Of a DNA stretch of 64,000 bases, positions 33,203-45,200 are shown piece by piece (the first letter of the stretch is position 1; every line of letters starts with the position of its first letter). Below the pieces are notes generated by a model. It did not search any database. It was not told the DNA's origin and saw only the letters and a program-made list of their open reading frames with translations. The translations under genes and the position numbers were made by a program. This stretch comes from Spongilla lacustris. Taxonomy: Eukaryota; Porifera; Demospongiae; Spongillida; Spongillidae. The DNA is taken from the NCBI GenBank assembly GCA_949361645.1, contig OX442433.1, forward strand, positions 5,977,816 through 6,041,815, in the 5' to 3' direction.

Positions 33203-36200
33203 ATGGTCGATACTTTTATGAAGAACCTTTTCCCATCGCAAGATGTGTTTTCCAGTGGTAAGAAGAGTACGGTTTAAAGCAGCATGCATTAATTTCGAGC
33301 ACGTCATAAGGTCTGGACAGTTTGTCGAATATCGTTGCGCACAACCTTGGCAACGTTGTGAGAAAACTTGGCGTACAAGGTGCTTTGGATGGGGCAGAGA
33401 GCCTACTGAACCTATTCTGCCAACTGAACTGGACTGGTCCTAAGGAAGTGGTGAAAACGATCCCTTTTTTGACAGGAGAGCAACAGGCAAGCCCGGATTT
33501 TCATAACCACGCAAACAGTAATCACTCAGAAAGGACACGTCTACTTGCAGACACAATGGAACAAGGAAGCCCTTCAAAACTTATCATATGATGGAGAGGT
33601 TTGTGCGCTGATGGCTCTTACGTACTGGCTGACGTTTAGGAGTTGGTTGTACCACGGTAGTCGCCGTACCATCTAACTGAGCAGCCATTTTTGCTGTACC
33701 TGGCGCACTGCGTGCTGGTCGACGGGAGGCCACTGCTGAGACCGCGATCTGTGAGGTGCCCCCATTGCTGTGAGCATGTCATCACACACGTACTGTGTGC
33801 CCTTCCAGGCTCACCTCGCCATACGCTGTCTCTTCATCGAACAAAGGCTGTCAGAAGGCTGTTTGAACACCCTGTGGAACAAGATATCACAAATTGTGGG
33901 TGGGTTCTTACTGGAGGGAAGGTGGGACTTGGAGTGAGCTGTGAGGGAAGGAGGGGCTGGAGGGGGTGTGAGGAAAGGAGGGGCTGGAGGGGGTGTAAGG
34001 AAAGGAGGGGCTGGAGGGGGTGTGAGGAAAGAAGGGGCCAAAAGGAGGGGCTGGAGGGGGTGTGACAAAAGGAGGGGCTGGGTGTGTGATGTAAGGACAG
34101 GCTGGATGGGGTGTGAGGAAAGGAGGCGCTGCGGGGGGGGGGGGGGGGGGGGTCTGAGGAGGGGCTGGGGAATTGTTAGATGTTTGGAGGGGAAGACCTG
34201 CCCTATCAGTGCACTGTACCTCATTCATTGTTTTCAGAGGAAGACATTCCAATCTTCCTTCGTGAGGGAACCTTGTCAGAGTGAGGCATTTGGTTGTTTT
34301 AGATGGCTTGATGTTCAACCATTGCTTCTTGTCTTAGGGAGTCACTCTGTGAGTTCCACCTGGAGATGGGTCACATCTTTCTGTACTACTACAGCTGGGA
34401 GCAGGCAGAGGTGTGTGCCATGTGCACAGGTGGTTGTGTGCCATGTGTGCAGGTGGTTGTGTGTGTGTGTGGGGGGGGGGGCTGGGACTCCACCCACCAC
34501 CAGGTACTATTACAGTCAAAATAAAGCTTACATTCTATCATTGCAGAACATTTATCAACAAATCACACACAGCTGTTGATCAAACAAGGCACCTGCTTAG
34601 CTCAATTTGTTGTAGCCATGGCTACACAACTACAAACAGGACCAACATTACAACCAGATGTACTTTTTAGTCCCACATTAGGTATTAATGGAGTATAATA
34701 ACTAAGTGGCTTAATAACTAATCCCTACGAAGCATAATAACTACTCCTTAAGGAGCATAATAACTAAGTGGCTTAATAACTAATCCCTACGAAGCATAAT
34801 AACTACTCCTTAAGGAGCATAATAACTACTCCTTAAGGAGCATAATAACTAAGTGGTTTAATAACTAATCCCTAAGAAGCATAATAGCTAAAGGGCATAA
34901 TAAGTTAGTGTCCAGGAGTGAGCACTGGTACTGAATTCTTTGTTAAAAGTTCTTCTCCACTTTTCATCTCTTTTGCACACAGAGGCACTTCAATGCGGCA
35001 AGATCATGTGCCCATATCAATGTCAAGATAACTGGTAGGGTGGTGAGGGTGTGTGTGGTAAGAGTGCTGGAGAATTAACCTTATTTTCAGGTGCGATGGG
35101 TAAGAGGACACGTTTCCAAGAGCGGGACCTTGCGCAGCTGGTGCTGAAGGTGGATTCAGAACCTCGAGGTGTTTGCTCTATTTATTGCCCACTACTTTAT
35201 ATGATATGTAGTTCCCCTCCTACTCTATGGCCCAATCGTTCTTTAGCCGGTGTTGCCCAGTCTGCTGTGGGCTGCTTACCTCGGGTAAGAGCATGCTGTG
35301 GTGCTCTTGGTGTTGATGCACACTCCACCTTCTTGGACAGAATGTAACCCACGGCGACGATGTGCTCTATGAGAAGATCCAATTCTCTGAACCAGCCTCT
35401 GGCAGCGTCAGTATAACACCTGTTCAGCAAGCTGTGATACTTAGTGAATGGTGTGTGCTTGTGTGTGTATTGTGTTTGTTTGTGTGTTATGTGTGTGGTG
35501 TGCATGTATGGATGTATGTGTCAGTGTGAATGTGTATATGTGTTATTAATATCTTGCTTTTCCTTCTTTCTGACCTCGCCCAGTACCTATTTTCAGAAGA
35601 GCAATCCGGTTCACCGGTTGTCGTCAGAGGAGGCAGAGAGCTATGTTAACGTAGGTGATGTACCCTTTCCCTCTCCCCCCACCTCATTCAGACCCCTCTT
35701 CTATCCCCTATTCCCCCTCTTCTATCCCCTCTTCCCCCCTCTCTCCATTTCATCCTCCCTCTTCTATTCCCTGTTCCTCCCCTCTCCCCATCTCATTCCC
35801 CCTCTTCTATCCCCTGTTCCCCCATCTCATTCCCCCTCTTCTATCCCCTGTTCCCCCCTCTCCCCATCTCATTCCCCCTCTTCTATTTCCTGTTCCCCCC
35901 TCTCCCCATCTCATTCCCCCTCTTCTATTTCCTGTTCCCCCCTCTCCCCATCTCATTCCCCCTCTTCTATTCCCTGTTCCCCCCTCTCCCCATCTCATTC
36001 CCCCTCTTCTATCCCCTGTTCCCCCCTCTCCCCATCTCATTCCCCCTTTTCTATCCCCTGTTCCCCCCTCTCCCCACCTCATTCCCCCTCTTCTATCCCC
36101 CTGTTCCCTCCTTCCCCCCTTCCCTCAGTACGTGCTTGGGGACCCCAGGTGCTGGGCAGTGGAGTATCAGGCACTTCTGGTCAGGTCCAAGCTGGAGAGG

Positions 36201-39200
36201 CAGCAACACAGGAAGGTGGAGAGGTGTATGTTGCAGCTTCAGGTGTGTATGTAGGTGTTAATGAATGTGTGTGTATGTGTGTGTGTGGGTGTGTTAGTGA
36301 GTGTGTGTGAATGTGTGGTGTGTGTGTTAGTGAATGTGTGGTGTGTGTGTTAGTATGTGTGTGTTAGTATATGTGAGTTAGTATGTGTTTGTGTGTGGGA
36401 GTGAATTCATGTGTGTTAGTGAAAGTGGGTTTTAGTGAAAGTGTATGTGTGTTAGTGAAAGTGTGGGTTTTAGTGAAAGTGTATGTATGTTAGTGAAAGT
36501 GTGGGTTTTAGGGAAAGTGTATGTGTGTTAGTGAAAGTTAGTGAATGTGTGTTAGTGTATGTGTGTGTATGTACATATACATGTGTATGTACATATACAT
36601 ATGTATGTGTATATTGTTCGTGTTTGGGTGTGTTTGTTTTGGGTGTGCATTGTCTGCATGCTGTGAGATGGATATGTGTGCTGTGAGATGTGTGTGCTGT
36701 GAGATATGTGTGTGCTGTGAGATGTGTGTGCTGTGAGATATGTGTGTGCTGTGAGATATGTGTGTGCTGTGAGATGTGTGTGCTGTGAGATATGTGTGTG
36801 TGCTGTGTGTGCTGTGAGATATGTGTGTGCTGTGAGATATGTGTGCTGTGAGATATGTGTGCTGTGAGATATGTACACGTGTGCTGTGAGATATGTGTGT
36901 GCTGTGAGATATGTGTGTGTGCTGTGAGATATGTGTGTGCTGTGAGATATGTGTGTGCTGTGAGATATGTGTGTGCTGTGAGATATGTGTGTGCTGTGAG
37001 ATATGTGTGCTGTGAGATATGTGTGCTGTGAGATATGTGTATGCTGTGAGTGCATGCACTGAACATATGTGTGACTGTAGTATTTAACCCCATAGGCACT
37101 GGTCGACAGTTACTCCTCTCCTCTCCCATCGGTATTACTATTTGCCGGTGTGTTTATCCTGGTCACCTAGCTCTGTTCACTAGGCCAAGGACCGCCTGAG
37201 CCTCTTTTACTGTCTTGTCATACCCTCTTACTGGGCAGTCCAGGTGAGAGTAGTGTGTGTGTGTGTATTTGTGTGTGTATTTGTGTGTGTGTTGTGTGTG
37301 TTGTGTGTGTTTGTGTGTGTTTGTGTGTGTTGTGTGTGTTTGTGTGTGTTGTGTGTGTTTGTGTGTGTTGTGTGTGTTTGTGTGTGTATGTGTATGTGCA
37401 TGGGCATGTATGTTTGTGTGTGCATGTGTATGTGTGGTATGTGTGTGTCAGGGACAATTAGTCTTTTGATAGTGATCCAATAAATGTCTGACTACACTTC
37501 ATCAGACATTGTATTTGGTATTGGTGTGAAATGTAGACAGTACACTCAATCAAAAGTTCATCACTCAATTGCCTCAGTGGAGGAACTTGTTTCCTTGTTT
37601 CCTGGGCCATTGGTTACCATGGTTGGGGTTTATATAGTTCATGACCTTATATGTCCACTGTGACTATTGGAATAGTCCTGGCATCCTACCAGTACTTCCT
37701 ACCATATGTGTCCACTAGTGGGGCAGTCCTTCCTACCATATGTGTCCACTAGTGGGACAGTCCTTCCTACATGTACCATGTATGTCCACTAGTTGGAATG
37801 TGTCCACCATATATATCTGCCATGTGTTACAAAATAGACGTCTGTTGTATTATTTTGCCAATTATTGAAAGTAGTCTCCTCCCATAGTATGTTTCAGAGG
37901 TGGGCCCCCCTCCCCAGGCTATGGCACCCCCTCCCCAGGCTATGGCACCTCCTCCCCAGGCTATGGCACCCCCTCCCCAGGCTATGGTGCCCCCTTCCCA
38001 GGCTATGGCACCCCCTAAAACTATCGTCAATTACAACAATGCAAAGAGATTACAGCATGTGGCTGTAGTTGGTAGCATATTGCTCGCTTGCTTGTATAAA
38101 CAAGGATTATATTACATCAATCCACAGTCAAACAGTTACATAATATGCCATGCCCATTTTGGTGCCCCTCGTTTGCCTACCACCACAGTATGGCCACTTG
38201 CATGATTTGGGTTGGCCATTTCGTTGCCTAAGTCTATGGAGTGCTTGAATAAATACAGATGTCCAATGTCCAATTTGGCATTACCATGGTGCACTGTGTT
38301 GGTGTGTGCTGGTATGTGTTGTGCGTGGGTGTTGGTGTGTGCTGGTGTGTGTTGCGCATGGGTGTTGGTGTGTGCTGGTATGTGTTGAGCATGGGTGTTG
38401 GTGCTTACTGTGATATCATCCCGATTGTTTACAGAAGGATTTGGCTTCAGCCATGTTTGGACTTGGGGCGGTGCAGGGTGCGCTGGAGATATACCAGAGG
38501 CTTGAGATGTGGGAGGAGGTGGCCGTGTGCTACCAGGCAGCAGGGAGGCGGGGCAAGGCGGAGGAAATTATCCTGGAGCAGCTGAAGGTGGAGCGGACCC
38601 CTGCAATGTTGTGTCTCCTTGGGGATGTCACCCAGGTGAGTCTAGGCTCCAGGCCCAGGTCGCTGGGCTAATCCCCCTTGGACTGTGGCACCTCTGCGCA
38701 GAATCCTGACCATTACAGAGAGGCGTGGGAGGTGTCCAACCACCGATCGGCCAGAGCGCAGAGGTCACTGGGCATGTGGTACCTGAAGCAGCAGAAGGTG
38801 TGTGGGGGAGGGGTGGGGAGGAGGGGGAGGGGGAGTGGGAAGGGGTGTGGAAAATAAGTATGGTACTTCTGCTGCTCATGAGAAAAGGCAAATAGCATGT
38901 TTGCAATAATGTGAGTGTAATTCGTTTTGCTATGAGTCGTTCGTGAGTTCCTGGTGTGTACTGTTATGAATACAACTCACTGGGAATGAATAATGCTGAG
39001 TGCGATGAATTAATGTTCTTCTTGTGGGTAATGTGCAACAGTGCTCTGTTAGCAAGAAACTAGATGTTTTTGTCAGCACAGTTTATTTTGTAATACTAAC
39101 TAGTAACCTATTAAAATGATGAATTGACTGATTTGTGTCGGGGTAATGAAAAATCAAGATCTCTTTGCTCAAAAAAGTATTGTATACTTTTAATTGTGAT

Positions 39201-42200
39201 TAGATGTTCGCTAAATATTGTTCCCTTGATAATCATTCACATGGCTATGGTAGTCATTCACATGGCTATGGTAGTCATTCACATGGCTATGGTAGTCATT
39301 CACATGGCTATGGTAGTCATTCACATGGCTATGGTAGTCATTCACATGGCTATGGTAGTCATTCACATGGCTATGGTAGTCATTCACATGGCTATGGTAG
39401 TCATTCACATGGCTATGGTAGTCATTCACATGGCTATGATAGTCATTCACATGGCTATGGTAGTCATTCACATGGCTATGGTAGTCATTCCATGGCTATG
39501 GTAGTCATTCACATGGCTATGGTAGTCATTCACATGGCTATGGTAGTCATTCACATGGCTATGATAGTCATTCACATGGCTATGGTAGTCATTCACATGG
39601 CTATGGTAGTCATTCACATGGCTATGGTAGTCATTCACATGGCTATGGTAGTCATTCACATGGCTATGGTAGTCATTCACATGGCTATGGTAGTCATTCA
39701 CATGGCTATGATAGTCATTCACATGGCTATGATAGTCATTCACATGGCTATTGTTGCATTCTTAAAGACCTCTCACAACGACACCATGACTAGCACGTGC
39801 ATACACGTACAGGTATGTGCATACACGTACAGGTATGTATAGGTATGTGCATACACGTACAGGTATGTACATGCGCGTACAGGTATGTACATGCGCGTAC
39901 AGGTATGTACATACACGTACAGGTATGTGCATACACGTACAGGTATGTATAGGTATGTGCATGCGCGTACAGGTATGTACATGCGCGTACAGGTATGTAC
40001 ATACACGTTCAGGTATGTGCATACACGTACAGGTATGTGCATACACGTACAGGTATGTGTATACACGTACAGGTATGTGCATGCGTGTACAGGTATGTGC
40101 TTGCACGTACAGGTATGTGCATGTGCGTACAGGCATGTGCTTGCACGTACAGGTATGTGCATATATACACCTACAATTAGATACTACAGTTTCCTTCCCC
40201 CTTACAAAACCCAGACCATGTTCAGACAATCAAAGCCTCTCAATGAGAAGCCTTGGAGGCCTTGATGGCCTAGTAGGTGGTAGTGTGTGTTGCCCTCCTG
40301 AGTTGTGTCAGTGGTACCGGTATCCGACCTATCAATGCATCGGGGCTGCTCAGTGGTACCGGTATCCGACCTATCAATGCATCGGGGCTGCTCAGCAGTC
40401 TTTTCAATGCTGGTCCCTGGCTGTGGGTGGACGTCAGTCAGACTCTGAGGTATCAGCCGTTGTGATATCTGTCATTTCTGGTCGTGATGCTCTGTGAGTA
40501 GTTTCCGGTCGTGATGCTCTGTGAGTAGTTTCCGGTCGTGATGCTCTGTGAGTAGTTTCCGGTCGTGATGCTCTGTGAGTAGTTTCCGGTCGTGATGCTC
40601 TGTGAGTAGTTTCCGGTCGTGATGCTCTGTGAGTAGTTTCCGGTCGTGATGCTCTGTGAGTAGTTTCCGGTCGTGATGCTCTGTGAGTAGTTTCCGGTCG
40701 TGATGCTCTGTGAGTAGTTTCCGGTCGTGATGCTCTGTGAGTAGTTTCCGGTCGTGATGCTCTGTGAGTAGTTTCCGGTCGTGATGCTCTGTGAGTAGTT
40801 TCTGGTCTGGGACTGTACTGCTATCTTCCTCTAATTTTGGTACCAGCTGAGTATTTCCTTGCAACGGTGCAAGCGGCTTGAAAATCTTGTTGTGCATGGA
40901 TCTAACTTCTCTGCTACATCTGTATTCTCCTGTGATACATCAGTGAAGTCTGGTGGTACTGGTGATTCGGACCACTTCAGAAAATATCAAAATGTGCTTT
41001 ACCCTGGAAGCCACTTAGGGTGGGTGGTGGCTGTATAGTGCAGTGGACCAGATGGGGACAGTATGGTACCCGGCATCCACTTGCATGGAGCATCTGGTCA
41101 GAAACCTCTAATCAACACACATGCGCCTTGACAAGATACTCATAGGACGGGCAGCCCTTCCTGTGGTTGCAGCTGCCCTCTTACCCTCTCGCTCATACAA
41201 GGTGATAGTCAGTACGAAGAGCACATCCAAATAGGATTTGAGCAGACGACCCTCCCATGAGCATTGCGATATGTGTGCAAGAATTCATACAATGCAACTC
41301 CACAACTCCGTTTTGACAGCCACTGTTTAACGTTCTTAACCATGTTCTCGGCTAGTCCATTCGTCGCTGGATGATAGGGCACAGACCTTCTGTGGCGGAT
41401 ACCTAATTCTTTTTATGGACCATTGTCGGAGACCAAGATTTGAGGAAATCCATGTATTGCTAAAATGTCCTGCATCATTTCAATGGTATGCGGGACAGTA
41501 GTGGTAGACATGGTATGCGGGACGGTAGTGGTAGGCATGGTATGCGGGACAGTAGTGGTAGGCATGGCTCTAACTTCTGGCCATTTGCTGTAAGCATCTT
41601 CACCAAATAAAAAGTCTCTTATTTCATTCCCAAAAATCCACATGGACACGGTTCCATGGTGTACTTGGATACTGCCAATGGTGGCACGGTGCTAACTCGG
41701 GCATTGATGCTATTGATCACAAGAAGCAGCCAAGTCCCCGATAACTTGGGCCACCATATGTAACTCCTCGCTAGTACCTTCATTCTACTGATGCCCACAT
41801 GACCTGTAATTCTTTAAGCATTTTGTGACGCAAAGGTGTGGGTTGACCCCACAGCAAACAGTCTTCCTGACAGCCTAACTCGGTGTGTCTCCTTTAATAT
41901 GGTTTGTAAATTTCTGCTAGAGACGAAGCATTTATCATGAAGAACGAATTGGAGTACATTTGACAAATCCTTGTCTGTTCCAGTGCCCTTAGAAATATCC
42001 GTAGCAGTCACTGGTAATGAAGACACGTCCATAGCTAAGATGTCATTGCCCTTGGCTACTGTCATTTGAACTGGCAACTGTGACATACAGTCAGCACACA
42101 CATTTTCTGACCCCGTGATATATTGGTATGCCCCCAATATTATCGCCCATCTCTACATTTGTGCTACTGTTAATGTTGGAATACCCTTGTCATGCCCAAA

Positions 42201-45200
42201 ATTGGTGCACAATGATGCCACCTTGTATCAGCCTCTCATTGATCCAAGATTTTAGCTCAAATACAGGATCAGGACATGCAAACACAACAGTGAAGGGTCT
42301 TTGTCCTTCGGTGTGCTTCGGTGGTCCTGCTAAGCCTCTTCTCCTAGGGGTGTGCTTCGGTGGTCCTGCTAAGCCTCTTCTCCTTGGGGTGTGCTTCGGT
42401 GGTCCTGCTAAGCCTCTTCTCCTTGGGGTGTGCTTCGGTGGTCCTGCTAAGCCTCTTCTCCTTGGGGTGTGCTTCGGTGGTCCTGCTAAGCCTCTTCTCC
42501 TTGAGGTGTGCTTCGGTGGTCCTGCTAAGCCTCTTCTCCTTGGGGTGTGCTTCGGTAGTCCTGCTAAGCCTCTTCTCCTTGGGGTGTGCTTCGGTGGTCC
42601 TGCTAAGTCTCTTCTCCTAGGGGTGTGCTTCGGTGGTCCTGCTAAGCCTCTTCTTGGGTGTGCTTCGGTGGTCCTGCTAAGCCTCTTCTCTTTGGGGTGT
42701 GCTTCGATGGTCCTGCTAAGCCTCTTCTCCTTAGCTAAGCCTCTTCTCATGTGGTCTCCCACAGTAATCCATTTGCGTACTGTACTGGCACTAACTAGAA
42801 ACATCTTGCTGGACATGTTCTGGACCTTCGTAGGAGATTTTCCTTCCACCAGCTCCATTTACTACAACTGCAAAGCTAGCGTCCTGGCTTCGATGTCAGA
42901 TGTGTTTGGCATGTACTCCGATAGTGACTCAAGCTCCTTCCTTGGCAGCATTTTCAGCTATTTCGGATGCAGTCCTGCGATTTCTTATTTGAATCTTGCC
43001 TCACCCAACAGAAAGTTGGCAAAATGTTCCCGGTTTGTTCATGCACTGTCAAAAGGTGGGTTGATGACTGGAGAAGAGGCTATCACAGATCAGCGCAGCG
43101 TAACAATGCATAACGAGGATTATTCCACCCTCTTTCTTTGCCCAAATCTTGTTTCTGAGCTGAGAAGCTGGATAAGGAAAAGATTAAAGCAGGGTGGCAG
43201 ATGGGTATTTAACTATTCAGCACGTTCAACATCGTGCTAATGATGTATGCTTCAATGACCCAGACATAGTATCGCCAGACGTTTTGGACATGCACGAGGA
43301 AAAGTATCATTCAGGTCATGTTTCAAGGATAACGATATTTCGATGGATGCACTAACTGGGCTTTAAATGGTTGGATTCTTCAACTGCCCCTTTCTGTGAC
43401 AGACACGAAGTTGAAGAGATTGTTGCTTATCGTAACAATTGGGTTCAAAAGATGCTTGAACTTAAGACACGTCTTCCTACTCTGAATGAAACAACAGGAA
43501 GACCTAAGTGGCCCACATTACTACATGGCAACCATGATGAAGCAATTTTGTATGCCAACGAGGGTAATGGATTTGCATGGGTTGCGAACGACTCATACCA
43601 CCTGAAGCTAAATGATGATGGAGCCACCATCATGATAAGTGGTGTTTGATGGAGCCACCATCATGATAAGTGGTGTTTGATGGAGCCACCATCATGATAA
43701 GTGGTGTTTGATGGAGCCACCATCATGATAAGTGGTGTTTGATGGAGCCACCATCATGATAAGTGGTGTTTGATGGAGCCACCATCATGATAAGTGGTGT
43801 TTGATGGAGCCACCATCATGATAAGTGGTGTTTGATGGAGCCACCATCATGATAAGTGGTGTTTGATGGAGCCACCATCATGATAAGTGGTGTTTGATGG
43901 AGCCACCATCATGATAAGTGGTGTTTGATGGAGCCACCATCATGATAAGTGGTGTTTCAGTTTCTTGTCATGGTTGGATGGGGCTGGAAATTATCTCACC
44001 AAAGACCGATGGTACATGGAGGTAATTGATGAATTTGAAGCTCAGCACAGTGAGCGGTACTGCTTGATATGAGCTATAATACAGTAGACCAACCATATTT
44101 CTACCTTTTCACCAACTCTTGGACTGTTTACGAGCGCAACACAAAATGGCGATGCTGACCTTACAGGGCCTAAGATGGCGTCTCAAGCACTGTAGCGCCT
44201 TATCTTTTTACCGGGTTTAATAACTGACTCGGCCAAGTGATAGGTATCGTTGGTCTCTAGTTATATAGCGAATTTCGTTTCAATTCATTCACTGGGTAAT
44301 GAGAAATCGATGTAAATGCTTTTCTAGGATAGGGGTCACTGAATATTAACATATCTTAGGAATTGAAGCCAATTAATTAGTCTTTTATTTGTATATAGTC
44401 AACTGATAACAAAAGACTTCTGTGCAATGAGATTTATGTTTTCTCTTTTGACTGTTAAAATAAATTCAAGTAAACACAACATTGCTTGAAAACATTTTTT
44501 TTGGACAATTATCATGAAATGCACTGTAATGCCAAACATTGAAGTACTGAAAAAAAATTAATGCCCGTGATTTCAACTGTACACCCAAATGTATAGTTGT
44601 TTGCCTGGGATGACATTCCACAATAACTTTGATAGAAACAATTTTTGCGAACGCCAGTCATACCAATAGCTTTACAATTAGGTGTACAAATTGGCATACA
44701 CAATAACTTATGGTTCCTCATTTTGCAGTACAAGGAATGCGCAGATAGTCTTCAGATGTCCCTGGGTGTGAACCCTCTACAGGTTGGGACACACCTATTT
44801 ATCTTGCCTCGTTCTTATGCTCTCCCCCTCCCCCCTCCACCCTATTGCAGGACGGGGTGTGGTTCTGCCTGGGGCATGCTGCTTCCAAGATGGCGGACTA
44901 CAACCTTTCAGTGAAGGCATTGCAGCATTGTGTTAGCATTGAGCCTGATGTGGGTGGAGCCTGAACCATGTTGTATTTAGGTGACTTGCCTTGTTCAAAT
45001 GTATGCATCCCACACTACATACCCACAACCTCCACACACACCTCATACCCACACATACATACTCACACACACCTCATACCCACACATACATACTCACACA
45101 CACCTCATACCCACACACCTCATACCCACACATACATACTCACACACACCTCATACCCACACATACATACTCACACACACCTCATACCCACACACACCTC

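Noticed and set aside
35655..36254. Frames of about 200-290 codons rich in Pro/Leu/Ser
   Set aside because: They translate the pyrimidine minisatellite in TTC27 intron 12; only the terminal part is real exon 13, in one frame.
39228..40168. CRISPR-like look of regularly spaced repeats
   Set aside because: The units are contiguous without unique spacers, in an animal intron, and the unit lengths and variation are those of minisatellites.
42128..43240. Long plus-strand open frame of 370 codons
   Set aside because: Most of it is the translation of the 39-bp array on the wrong strand; the minus-strand frame carries the recognisable transposase blocks.
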